Below are positions 1 through 12,329 of a stretch of DNA of 64,000 nucleotides, piece after piece. The translations under genes and the position numbers were made by a program. This DNA is from Nymphaea colorata (lineage: Eukaryota > Streptophyta > Magnoliopsida > Nymphaeales > Nymphaeaceae). The stretch lies in the NCBI RefSeq assembly GCF_008831285.2, contig NC_045145.1, positions 17,500,040 through 17,564,039 on the forward strand, written 5' to 3'. Numbering within the stretch: the stretch's first letter is position 1; each line of letters starts with the position of its first letter. A model generated the notes under the pieces. The model made no database searches. It saw only the letters and a list, made by a program, of their open reading frames with translations, and was not told where the DNA came from.

Positions 1-606
1 TACAAGGAATCACAAATGCATGTCTTCCATCACTTTTCATTTGTATGCAGGTTGAACACCAACAAATATATGGCCAAGGTGCTACTTCATCTTCACAAGG
101 TCACCATTAGTGATTTGATATGAAATTGCCTGCGGTTATGGAGCTAAAAGCCTACCATCCTTTTATTCAGGCTCTGACCCAGTTCTGGACCCTAAAGAGA
201 AGGGGCATCATTAGCTGAAACAGTTTACACTCGTACCGTGAAGGCTAAGATCGAACCACTAGGCCATTTTAGCAACTGGGATAACATCCACCAAGGCAAA
301 GCTACTCTAATGAACAACGTACTGTACCGTACTCATATACCATATCTGGCTTCTCCAACTTCAATTGGAGTACTGGTCTATGGTGCCCTTAGTTAAAAGA
401 GGGCGAACATATGATGGAAGAGCACCAAAGAGATCCAAAAAGATATTTACATTGCACATGTCAAAACAGAAGACGGTTGACAGCCCAAAAGAAATTGAAT
501 TGATAGACAAATTTGAAGCTGATCGGCAATGAGATTTTTGGAAATCTACCGCCCCACGCCAACCAAACCTAACAAAAGTATACTAATAGATATGAAGGAT
601 TAGCAT
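1..606. other. 3' flank of PP2C gene, no gene seen
   Basis: This stretch lies downstream of the PP2C stop codon (that gene runs on the minus strand) and probably holds its 3' UTR and flank. No open frame with recognisable protein similarity was seen on either strand, and no transposon ends or tandem repeats stood out. Confidence 0.5.
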
Positions 607-2434
607 CTATAACCATTTCCTCCAGCTACTTGACCTTTTGTCCCCAGAAAAAAACCTTGGAAGGTTCAGAAGAGAATTCACCCTTGTCACACCTTCGAGT
701 GCAGACCATTCTTCATCTTCTGCAGTCAAAATGCATTCTGCAAGGCTCCTTCTTGAAGAGCATCTTTCTGTTTGCTTCATTGCCTCCTTTGATTCAGAAA
801 TAGGGACTATTTCATCGTCAATGTGAGAGTGAGAGTTTCCAGAAACAATAGGCACTGAGGTCTGAGAAGCTTCTGTTGCCGCTATGGGACCATAGTGCTT
901 CCCATCTGAATCATCTTCTGTCAAATCGATGATTGCTACCTCTTCCACTGCAGTGGATATTTCTGCAGGTGCTGGTGGTCCATTCAGCTCCAAATCTCTC
1001 AAATCTGTCTGATCAGCTGAGGATGTGCTCTGCAGGAACAGACAGATTGCAGCACAGTCATCACTCTTGGATGTAGGGAACTTTAACCGCCAAGCCCTCA
1101 CAGCACATTCAACAAGTGCACGTGCAGCGGTTGCACGACTTGGTGCTGAGGCCACAATGTCAACAACTTCCTTGTTTGACAGCACATCCCATACCTGGAA
1201 GAGGCAGATGTTAATAAGTGTATGAGTAAAAGGGGAAACCACATAAAACCAGACGAAGTACAAGGACGGAGTTGATTTACAGATCTATACCCCATCAGTG
1301 GCCAGAACAACAAATTCGTCTTTTTCTGTCACATGGTGGTAGGATACATCTGGAACAGAAATCAATCCAAAATCCTTCAGGCAGAAGTCCCCAAAGGCTC
1401 TAGCCATAGCCAATCCAGGGGAATCGTTGTTTGGCAACCATACACGTGCAACCTCTGGCTCATCATGCAATGCAAAAACTCTTCCTTTACACTGCTGAAT
1501 TCTCTCAGCTTCTCCTATAAATGGTAGAAGGGATTTAAAAGATTAGGCGGCAAACTGGATGCAGTTAAACCATTTTTACAATAAAGCATAAGAATCTTCT
1601 AACTACAAGGGTCATCAATAACCACAAAGCTCCATCCCAGAGCCTTTCAGCCAGACACGAATTGCAGTTTCCTTGAAAGTGGTATGTGGAGCTGCTTCAG
1701 CAGCCTCTATTGTTTGGAAGCAGTAGTATAAGCAAAAAGCTGGATATGGGGATGTAATTGGCAGCCACAAAACGAAAGTTGAACAACACTCAGAACAGAC
1801 ACTTTATGCAGCAACTCCTGAGAATCATATTTTGGCAGCACAATATTATTGTAAAATCAAGTTCCTATAAGAAAATGATACAGATTCTCAGTTTAAGAGC
1901 TAAAAGAGTGCTATTTTGGATTCTCACACCATTTGTGGTCAGAATTCCTCAAGAACAATGAAAATAAGTCAACAAAGCCATGCAACTTGCAAGGATCGTG
2001 ATCCACATCTTCTTTAGCAGCATCCAGACAATGGAATCTGGTAAATTGTTCTCCCAGTGCCCACAGCTGATGAAAGATGACACTCAGACTTATTAAGAAA
2101 TCAAATGTTTCTGGCGGGAGACAAAAATTAGTTTATAGGAACTATTGACTCGGGCTTCAGGCACAGTCTGTTATAGAGTTCCAGGAATAAAGGCACATTC
2201 ATTATAGCTAAGAGTCCAGGAGTATGGTTTTCAATGCAAGAAATCTACTTGAGTCTGTGAATGCTCTAACTGAAACACCCCAGAAGATAAGGAGACAAAG
2301 AGCCCTAAAAAGTAACAGAAGAACATACATATCAGCCAAGAAAAGGATGTGGGAACATCTTTGGAACAACTCTAGGAGAACATGCCTACTGCTTGCCCTT
2401 TCTTTTTACAGTCTTTCTGGTCATTCACACGTCT

Positions 2435-2474
<40 letters not shown>

Positions 2475-5377
2475 GCAGACGTGCACACCACACACACACA
2501 CACACACATCTCAGAACTTCTCTATCCAGGGTCCCCCTTAAATAGCTTCTTCATAAATCCCAATACTTATTCGTAGGAATATTTACTTGAACCTGAATTT
2601 ATGACTCATTGCTTATTTCCAAAAAGGTGGTCCTTGATTGAACTTGAAATATTTTGAAATAAGAACAGCTAAGTCATTATATCTCTGAAACATACAAGTT
2701 CACACACGCAACACAAAACACCGGGTGGATTACATGATCACACAGCCATTGACGTACAAAAACAAAAGAGGACACCTGTTAAAAGACAACATACTTGGCA
2801 GATTGGGTTTAAGGTCTACAGTCAATTGCACAGCACACAAAGTACCATCCTCATCTCTAGTACCAAGTATTGCTCTTGAGTCACCAACATTTCCGATCAC
2901 AAGATCCTGTCCCTGGAGACAAAAGTTTCATCAGATATAGCATGATCTAGGATAACAGAAAAGATAGATCACAGAGGCATCTGATGCATCATATCCATTG
3001 TTCAAGCCATTACCTGCTTCACCAACGTGACTGCAGTTGTTCCACTGCAGAAGCAATCGATTGTTGGATGGAGCTTTAACTCTTTATCCATTACCTTGAA
3101 TGCCTTTAAGAATGACTGTTTCAGTGTCAAATACATCTCGGGAAGCTTTTCATTTTCATCAGGAGGAAGGGACTCGCCCCATTCGTCATCCATGTTAATG
3201 GATGCCGTTTCTTCAGAATTCATACTTCCTGTTGCACTATTGTTCTCAGAAAGGCTATTCTGGATAGTCCCATTAACTTTCCAGTGGGTGCAGAGCTTCA
3301 AAGGAAGAGAATCTCTAACTTTTCTTGCAACCATGTGCCCAAATGGTCCATGCCCATCAAATACTCCACAAAAAATGGTGTCACTTCTTGAGGCAAAGTT
3401 CTAATAAGAGAGACACCAATCATCACATAAGTGACTGCCTGGGCAAAATATAGATACATTGAAACTCATACAGTGAAAACTCATCAAGAATGATATATAT
3501 AGGCAGACTGTTGACGAAGCTGGCAATATGAAAAATGTTAAGCAGGTTAGAAGACTGATATTTCTATGGAACCAGAAATCATGAACCAATAGTTGCACAA
3601 ATGAAGTCCATGTTACTAAATCATGCACTTAATTTATCCACATAATCTTTATACCGATGAATAATGGCACGCCTACTGATGGAACATACAAACCGCAAGG
3701 TCGACTTCCATTGGAACCATATGGACAAATTAAGGAGCTCCAAATAAGTGTCAGAGTGAACAAAGACAGCAGAAAATACACTATCATACCCAACAACACG
3801 AATGCAGTTGCTAGTGGGATGATGAAAGCACGGAAGTAGAACAAGACTACAAGAGACATCTTCACATGTGAACATGCAGATGAGCTTAGGTCCACAAACT
3901 TGATTCACACATCTATGATCAGACCATCAAGGTTTTGTTCTCAATATTTTTTTATTATTTTTCTTCCATTAAGACTCTATGATATCTATATCTAGGATTT
4001 ACAAGAATCAGCTCTTAGTTCATTTGACTAGCACATCTTAATGCATTATGTTATAGTCCCAAAACAAAGGATCCAAAATTTTTATAAGCATTAGGACAGA
4101 GAAGAACATTTCGTAACCGAAAACACAAGCCAAGTGTCAAACCAGTATAGACCTAGTTCAAATAGAAGAAACAAATTTTCATAAAAGCTGGATAAAACCA
4201 GGGTCAGTTCTGATTGCCAAAGAAAGTGTGTGCTGTGAAAAGCTGAGACCTCAGCAACAAGGATAACTAAGACTAACAGAGGTATAGAGTAACTGCAGAT
4301 GCAAAACATAAAAAGTTATAGTCAATGCTGGCTCCACTCGATAAAGAGTAACTTTACACATACTGATGGTACAGAAAACTAGAAGTTACTTCATTTAAAA
4401 AAAAAACAACAACAACAACAACAAACAAACAAACAAGTAGGGACTCTTAAAGCTGCAAGAGGTCAAGCATTAGACACAGCAACAGTCTATTTCGCTAGGC
4501 AAATCAAGAATTGGGCATTTCCCACAAACACAAATTAGTGTTGCTTTCTATCTTTGGGTAACATTATAATGCAGTCTAGTGTAACTGTAGGAAAAAATTG
4601 CAAGCATAGCTGAACAAGAAGGCACCGATGTATCCATATCAACCTTTTCAAAATTCCCATCGTGATGAAAGTCAAAACACAGTCCTAGATTACGAGTCCT
4701 TTCAATGGTGAACTCAGTTATCACAAATATTGTACAAACGTTTCCTTATTCCTATATCTTTCTTTCAAGAAAGACAGCTTGGATCCTAAGCAACTGTGCC
4801 CCTTCATCTCGAAGCATGAAAGATCTGTTTTCTTCAATGTGAAAATTGGGAAACACGGATTTAGCAAAGAAGTAATTCCACAACAGGAAGAGATACGTCA
4901 CAATTACCATATCAAATGACATCATCTTACTACTATTCATAAATTCCTAAGAAATTTGTTTACCCTGAGACACCATTTGATAGGGGTCAGGCGGACACAA
5001 TCCAAATGACTAACCAAAAAGCAAAAACAAAACAACGAGAATGGGAAGATGAGAATTGTCTGTAATACCTCCCAAACGAGCATGGCATCTTGATTGGTGC
5101 CCTTCCTCCCTTGCTGAGTAAACAGACAGGAAACTTCACTTGACCCATTGAGGTACATCCTTCCAGGGACATCTAGCAGATCGTCCTCTCCCTTGAACAA
5201 AGTGCATGGTCCTGTTCCTCCTGCTCCTCCGGAACTACCAACTGCATCCCTTCTCTTAGACGAGCTAGACCACTTGCGAAAGCTTCCCCTATTCTTCCTT
5301 CCTCTCCTTTTTGATGATGCAGATGATGAAGAACGTGCAGGGAAGGAATCTCCTTCGGTAGACAAGCAGGTGCCCAT
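607..5377 (-). CDS. Protein phosphatase 2C (PPM family, clade E-like), 5 exons
   Basis: Mg/Mn-dependent Ser/Thr protein phosphatase. Exons on minus: 5377-5069, 3400-3014, 2912-2795, 1514-1291, 1194-607. All introns are GT-AG, and joining them gives an unbroken 541-residue frame ending in TGG-CTA-TAG-like context at 607. Seen: FCGVFDGHG at about 113-121 (metal-binding Asp118), GNVGDSRAIL at about 239-248, AMARAFGDF, LATDGVWDVLSN and SDDCAAICLFL, which are the PP2C metal and core motifs in order. The N-terminus MGTCLSTEG fits N-myristoylation at Gly2 with a neighbouring Cys for palmitoylation, so membrane attachment is inferred. A basic Ser/Arg-rich stretch follows, and a Ser/Glu-rich tail of about 80 residues ends the protein. 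Nothing catalytic is missing. Intron 3 carries (CT)n and (CA)n microsatellites. The clade assignment is by memory of family sequences; the PP2C call itself is firm. Confidence 0.95.
2436..2508. repeat. (CT)n and (CA)n microsatellites in PP2C intron 3
   Basis: A run of about 37 nt of CT is followed, after about 16 nt, by about 20 nt of CA. Both lie inside the third intron of the PP2C gene (2794-1515), well away from its splice sites. Confidence 0.95.
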
Positions 5378-7232
5378 TCTCTCTCTCCCTCTCCCTCTCT
5401 CTTAGTGGAACTGGAAGAGGATACCGTAGCTACTACCTAGTGCGGTAGATGAAGACAGAATCTATCCTCAAGATCGTCCTGAAAATTCACGAGATCACAA
5501 AAGTCAATTGCCACAATCTCATCATTAAACTCTCTCTTTCCCTAACTTTTTCTCTCTCACGCACACAGAGGAAGAAGTATTGTTGGAGGTGAGTTGGAGA
5601 GGGTACAAAAGACTAAATAGAGAAAAAATAGTGCCTTTGCAGCTTACGCATTGATGAAATGACATAAGTGTGGGAACAAACATTTGACCCCCACTAATTG
5701 TGCAGCATAGTTTCAACCACACCACCCCCTCGCCGCCCCCCCCCCACCCCCCCGGGTGGCTTTTCTCTTAGGAAGGGAAAAACTGGCGTGGTACGTTTTG
5801 CTAAAGGGGTGTCCACTCTCGGAAAAACCCCGGAAGAATATCGGCAAATTGTATAGAAAAGCAACATATACATGAAAACGGCAATAAATTCTTGAAATTA
5901 TGGTACCTCCAATCCGAATAGCAGAATATATTCATCAGTTACATGAAAGTCAACACCAGCGGTTCTTAATAGCACTAAGAAAAGATGACGAAATAATAAG
6001 AACAAAACTGGAGAACCAACCATCAAGCAAAAAAACGTAATATCAAAAGCTATAGAATCTAAAGTGCTCAAATTCCAGTCATGAAACCATTGTCCCAACA
6101 GCATGCAAGAAAATTTTCCAACAGGAAATGACACAAGGACCCTTTTCAAGCGGCATCTCTCCCGGACTTTTTTCTGAATCGAAAACGTTGTGTCAAAAAT
6201 GATGAACGGAGGGAGACGGAACCTCTAAAAACTTGATTCCGACTAGAATAAATTTTACAAAAGGTGGTCCTTTAGAAGAAAGGAATTGAGGAGGTAACCA
6301 GCTTTGGTCGCCACCGGCCGACCCCCTAACTTTTCCTTTTCCCTTTTGTTTCATGTTGTCCTTTTTTCAGTTAAAATTGGAACAAAAACGAAAAAGGGCC
6401 GCCGGCAAGGGAATGGAGACCTCCTTCATTGTTCCTCCTCTGCTCTTCCCTTTTTTTTTTCCGAACAAGCAAAAAAAGAGAAAGGAACGAGTCATTGGCC
6501 GAACCTTCCTTTTCTGCGATGAATATATTCAGACATAAAGGAAGAGGTCGTCCCCCAGTTAACTTTCTGTTTCCTCCCCTATTCTTCCTCAGAGAGATTC
6601 GGAGAGGACGAGAGGCCCTGGCCGTCCACCTCCTTCTAAGAAACAAATCACTCTCCCATTATCCACTCGCTTCTTCCTTATAGGAGACCATGGTGTTGGT
6701 CGCCGGCTGACCGGTCATTCTCCTCGTTCACCACAGGCCCTCTCAGAAGAGCGAGAGAAAGAACGTATCAACCGTGACACCCTCATTTCTGGACGAAAAA
6801 GTGGACGAAAGCCATAGCCAACTACCCCATGCTCCAGCTAATGAAAAAAATGAGAGAGAGAGAAAGAGAGGGAGATAGAGACTTGCCTATAGAGAGGAAG
6901 GCTTCTGGTGCTGGGGAGGCTCCGGCGATGGTGATCTCCGCGATGATTGCTGCCGTCGAGTCGGAGAGATAGAGAGGGTGGATCGACCGAAAGGGAGAAA
7001 ACTGGAGAAGAAGAACAGGAAGAGAGAGAGAAAGAGAGTCGGGGGAGGCGGAGGAGGGAGGTGGGAGATTACAAAAGTCCATTACTCATTACTCTTCACT
7101 TAACAGGTCATGTGATGAAATTCAAATTAACATACGGTTGCTCCTCCTCTTTACTCTTTCCCTTCCTCAATAGGTGTCTGACTCTTTCAAACCTTCAGAC
7201 GCTTCTTTTTTCCCCTTTCTAACAAAAAAAAC

Positions 7233-7236
<4 letters not shown>
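5378..7236. promoter_or_regulatory. PP2C leader and upstream region
   Basis: This is DNA upstream of the minus-strand PP2C start. The first tens of bases are a CT-rich tract on plus (GA-rich in the transcript), typical of plant 5' leaders. A C-run followed by CCCGGG-type sequence lies near 5726-5757. The part at 6300-6720 is GC-richer, with two related short stretches around TTGGTCGCC..GGC (about 6305 and 6694). GA/CT-rich purine tracts fill 6850-7050. No TATA box could be fixed and no second gene is supported. Confidence 0.4.
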
Positions 7237-7270
<34 letters not shown>

Positions 7271-7372
7271 TAACCACCCTTTTCTATATTTTATATATAT
7301 ATATATATATATTAATAACCACCCTTCTCCCGACCCACCTCTATCGATTTCCACCTCTTTCGGTCGGCGCCC

Positions 7373-7412
<40 letters not shown>
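7237..7412. repeat. Three (TA)n blocks with a repeated spacer
   Basis: (TA)n runs lie at about 7237-7267, 7293-7312 and 7377-7412. The first two are each followed by the same sequence, TTAATAACCACCCTT, so the block looks like a local duplication of a (TA)n-plus-spacer unit. Confidence 0.9.
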
Positions 7413-7417
<5 letters not shown>

Positions 7418-8099
7418 TGATTTTTTTTTATTTCTATTTTGTTAGCATTTTGCTGTCTTCAGTTGAATGCTCATGATCTTGCTAAATTGGGAAGCCGTGG
7501 CTTGGAGCGGGGAGCCCGGGCTGTTCCCCTCACGCAATCCACCTGGGGACCCTCCATGAATTTAAGCTTTAAAGTTTAATGTTGTTCATTGCCATTGCCA
7601 GGCTTGGTCGGGTTAGTTTATATAAGATTAATGTGTCATCAAATTAGCTTCTTATATTTTTCAGTTATAAAGTAGAATGTGATAAATACCAATCTCATGA
7701 AAAAAATGTATGTAGCTTTTAAAGAAGATTAGTTTAATCTATATAAAAATTTTGAAAAAAATTATTTTTACCCCTATTAAAATTTTAAAACTATAGTTCA
7801 GTTCCTGTAACTAAAAAGTCCTGGTTTCATACTTGATCATGTGCTTTGATAAAAAAAAAACAAAGTGAGTCAAATTTAAATCTAAATTTTATTGCCCTTT
7901 TAGAAGAATTTCAAGGTCACAACCTTAAGTTTTCAAAGTGTTTTTATTTGATTTGGAGCTTGGATGAACGTATTGCGCTTAACCAAATTTGTCTGATGTA
8001 AAAGCAATCAAGAAAGTCGCTTATAGTACATCTTTCAACTCAAGTGTTGTGTTTGCAATTGTTTATCGCCAAATGAGTAATACATTTGAGTGTACAACG

Positions 8100-8153
8100 A
8101 CCATAGATTCAAACCTCAAACCCCGTTACGCTATCTCCGCTGGGCTACCTCTT
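8100..8153 (-). mobile_element. tRNA-like SINE head (fragment)
   Basis: On the minus strand, an A-box-like TAGCCCAGCGG (8138-8150) is followed about 25 nt later by a B-box-like GGTTTGAATCT (8105-8115). This is the RNA polymerase III promoter layout of tRNA-derived SINEs. It does not fold into a full tRNA by eye and no tail was fixed, so it is called a SINE remnant rather than a tRNA gene. Confidence 0.45.
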
Positions 8154-10095
8154 AAAAATTTTTACTTTCACTATTAATACGAAACAAAAGCACTAACAAA
8201 ATTTTAAAAACTTGCAATCCAACTGTAGTTTAACCTTGATGCTGTTCTTCTTCCCTCGCCGTGAAAATATGCCTGGCGCCGTCGCCGGCCGCGGTGGTGT
8301 AAAGGCGTGAGGTGGGGCCGGCGAATCTGGAATCCCTGATCCCTGCTTGGACCTTTTCAGGACACCAAATAAAAGATAAGATTTTCTTTCAGAAGCCCCA
8401 AGCAGCCGATCCGGTCGGTTCGATCGGATTGCCTACTTAATGGAATCCAATGGAAACATCATTATTTACATATTTGAATACGATACGGTCAGTTGGGTCG
8501 CTGCCAACTAATATTTTTCAAAAAAGAGAGAAGGGCACCAACTTTCAACCTTATTCTGAAAAGCGAAGCAACGATCTCATTATAATAAGCTGAGAACCAC
8601 GTATGATACATTTTAATAGTAGTAAACTTTGACAGCCTATGCTAATGAATGGTGAATACGGGGAGTTATTTAATAGTGTTACCAATGATAGATATTGAAG
8701 AAATTATACATTCGTTGAGCTTGGATTTATTTTATTATTTTCGTAGATGGTGATCGACGTCAACCCGTCTTGTCCATGCAAAAGATTCCGATCTTAACTA
8801 GAGCAGACGTCAACCGGCCGCAAGTGGCTTGGATTTGATATTGTCAATTTTCTACGTAGTCGTTTCGATTGGACCTCGATGCATTTACCTATATGGAGGA
8901 TGAATTGGGTGTAACGACTACTTTAAAGATTTTGCTAGTCTATCTCTCTCTTTTAATGCAATAAAGGATTGGCGCATTGAAGGCTGGAGCCAGAAATTTT
9001 TTATGAAAAAGGCCGAATTAAAGTTTTTAAATTTTGATACGGATCAAAATATCATTTTTCAAAATTTTTATATAAGACAAGTAAAAAAAATAAAATTTAC
9101 ATGTAAACTTTTTTTTAGAAAAAAATTTGAGGTAGGGCCAGGGCCCATGCAATCGTTTGGACTTCGTGGACAATATGGACAGCTATTTGACCAAAATGTT
9201 TTAAACAAGTTGGATATAGAAAACCAAAAAAAAAAAAAACATTCCATTGTGAAATCAGATTGGATTCGGATTTGAAAGTGACTTCGGATTAAATTCGAAC
9301 TTGGTTTAGGTAAATATGTGATTGGATTTGGTTTCGATTTCAAATAAATATCCTACATCTAATATTTAGTAATGTTTTGACATATTGTGCATTTTAAAAA
9401 CTGGATTCTTCGAACGTAAAAGTAAAAGTTGTGTTAGTATGAGACTAAGATTGTAAATTAAATTAAAAAACAGATTATGTAACATTTTATTACGAAGAAG
9501 CTTAGTTTCCATATTGGACGTTCTCGAAAATACTGAAGAGGTTATGACGGGGTAAGTTGAGTACACGGTTGTATTAGTTCATAGGCCTTTGAAGATTGAA
9601 ACCTAACTTACTAAGAGGCAGGTCAGGTCAACATCCGCGAAACTAAGAAATTGAGTCCAATGTGGGAGTCAGCCTAGTCGTTATATATTTGAATGTGGTA
9701 TTAAACTTTTCTTGTTCATTTTCGAATTTGAATATATGAACCTCCCATAAATAATATCTGATCAACTAATTACATAAATATTGAAGATTTGGGCAGTCTC
9801 TTGTTCAATCAAAACCACATGTATTGTAGTGATTTTGATTGAGAAATACAAGTTCAGCTAGATTATAAATCGTGATATCTAGTCAAATTTTCGAATCATA
9901 ATCATGGAAATAAAGCAATCTCATTCTAAGTTTGCATGTGCACATGCATGTGTGTGTGAGAGAGAGTATATGCATCCATATGAGAGAGAGAGAGAGAGAG
10001 TCATTTATTATTTAGTTTGGTTTGTCCGCTCATGGAACAATTGGTGCGGTAGCAGAGCTCCCATATGCTGCCATGGCAGAGCGTACCATCAATAA

Positions 10096-10299
10096 TTAAC
10101 AGATTGTATTAATGGAGGATGAAGGAGAGGGGCAGAGAAGATGAATATGGCACCACACACGCAAGACAAGAAGCGCCACCGTAATAAACTCGTAGCGGTC
10201 AGGGGCGGTGGCCTTCACCATCCAGGTGATAATGAACATCCTCATCCACAGTACTACCACAGTCAACATGATCATGTAATCAAAGGGTCCCTTCGGCAA
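10096..10299 (-). other. Short hydrophobic open frame, unrecognised
   Basis: A 67-codon open frame on minus reads through two hydrophobic stretches (YMIMLTVVVLWMRMFIITWM, then FITVALLVLRVW). Its base composition is richer in GC than the surrounding DNA, which hints at a gene fragment. No family was recognised and no flanking exons were found. It may be chance or a decayed gene piece. Confidence 0.15.
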
Positions 10300-12329
10300 A
10301 TATAATAATATGTAATTGTTTCGTAAATATAACTTAAAAGATTAAGATAGATTTACGATAGATTTACAAGCATAAAAGTGTTTTATGAATCTACCCCAAA
10401 CCTTAGAATAGATTTATAAAATAATTATAAACTGATTCATTTACCAAATGACAAATGAGCAAAAAAAAAAATAGTGAATAGGTCACATCTGCGACAGCTA
10501 CATAGATTAGAAGTTAGTTCAGAATTAATCACATTCGTTTCTTGTCACAAAAAATCACAAATTGAGTCAAATTCATGCAACTACGGATTCCTTGAATCCA
10601 CCAATTCAGGTATAGAGTCTTTACTGACGTCAGAACAACACTAATGAAAATGTCTAAAAGTGTCAGTAAAACTTTTACTGACGCTTTACGAAAAACATTC
10701 AAAAACCAATAAAAATTATATGGCATATAGCAAGTGGTGCTCCCGTATTAGCCAATAAATCAAATCTATTTGCCACCTTGAAACAAGTCCAACCATTATG
10801 GGCTATTATATAATAAGGCCTCATTTGGTGTGCGATAGATACCCAATGTGTTTGTTTCACTAGAATCTGAGATCCGCGGTGATTCATGGATTTAGGATCG
10901 GACCCTCTTCTTATAATCACGCTTTAAATCTATAGTTTTTAACATGTAACATAGTTTCCAAATTCATGCAACAAAGATTTTTAGTTTGTTCAAACGGAGA
11001 ACCTCCCAAAACACACCTTTTTATGCAGTCTTAGATCTAAATTCTAAGGCGAACAAATGCAACCTAACAAACTGCGGATTTGAAATCTATCTGTAGAAGG
11101 GGTTAGATGAGAGATCTGCGGTTTTCAAATCCACACGAATCTTGGATCACCTCCAATCCAAACTTGGCCTGCACAGAGAATCAAACAACCAACGAGAATA
11201 GTGGCACACATTAGTGCACGTATAATATATGCACCTGAAGCCAAAGGGCACATACATGGACCAGGGAAAATGACTGCCCAACTAACCTGGTAGGTGACTT
11301 TGTTAATGCGAAACATCACTAGGGCCAGATTTATTCATTAAAGTCAAACACCGCATTAGCTTGTGCAACATTAGAAATTAGTGAAGAAAACGTGTGGTTA
11401 TCGATAGGCCTGGGCATGGGGTCGGGCTGTAGTTGGAACCTAGCAATAGGCCCAGCACAACTGAAATAAAAAAAAATACATATTTTAATGTAATTTAATA
11501 TGTATAATAATATTTAAAATAAGTTATTAGGTTGACTCCGGCAATTAAGAGGCAATTAGTGTGAAAATTTTGAAGTTTATGCGTTTTTGTTATTTTTTTC
11601 AAAAGTGAAACACGTTTTGTGAAATATTCAAAAGGAAAATACTTGAAGCAATAAAAATAATCACGGAAGCTTGAACTATTTTTCGACGTACCTATATATC
11701 GTTAGGTTGATTTTTTGTTTCAAAAACTAAAGAAATCCCTAACAAAAATTTCAAGACTGTGAAATAATTTTGTAGCTTACTGCTTTTCTTTTTTCAAATG
11801 GATATTTAAGAAACGAGCATTTGAAGGTTGGGAGCGGATCAATTAATGAGGACTAACTGCCTTCCATCAAAGGCTTCTTTACTGTCACATTAATTCATGT
11901 CATGAATGCATTAATTTTCCCTTTTTAATGGATTCCTTTGGGTTTGACATACTCCTCTTGGCGCAATAAATGAATGACATGTAATATGCCACACCGTACA
12001 CCGCCATGAATAATTAATGATATGTCCAAAGTATTAGACGTGGTGTCGTGCGAAAATAATGTGATAAATTTTCGTTTGGCAGCCTCGATTTTGACCACAA
12101 TCTCAGAATAAGTGCTTGAGTTCCCACTTTTCCCAGGAAAGTGCCTTCCTTTGCAAACTATTGTCAAAAAGGGGTTTCCGAGAAAATTGAACGTTGACTC
12201 CATGTTTTAGTTGTCTTGTGGGCCGTCCATCTGGCCTTCCATCATTTGATCAAATATGTACAACAAAAATTGGTTCGCTCAAGACTTCAACTCGTAGTAT
12301 TACTTCCATTAAAGTATTACTTCCTTTTA

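Larger units (their letters stand above)
7413..12224. other. Gene-poor intergenic DNA
   Basis: AT-rich sequence with no recognisable gene. It holds a SINE-like head (8100-8153, listed separately), a GC-rich patch at about 8265-8330, and a (GA)n tract at about 9957-10000. A short hydrophobic open frame at 10096-10299 is listed separately. At about 11405-11450 there is a GGCCTGGGCATGGGGTCGGG stretch like the GC-rich arms of plant MITEs, next to an AT-rich stretch. The sequence at 10615-10690 repeats TTTTACTGACG-like words but no element ends could be fixed. Confidence 0.5.

Noticed and set aside
2224-2576. Plus-strand frames at 2.2-2.6 kb
   Set aside because: They read through the (CT)n and (CA)n repeats within PP2C intron 3.
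7201-7476. Protein coded by the 7.2-7.5 kb frames
   Set aside because: They are runs of Tyr-Ile translated from (TA)n microsatellites.
8100-8175. tRNA gene on minus
   Set aside because: A-box and B-box are present but no acceptor or anticodon stem could be folded, so a SINE remnant is more likely.
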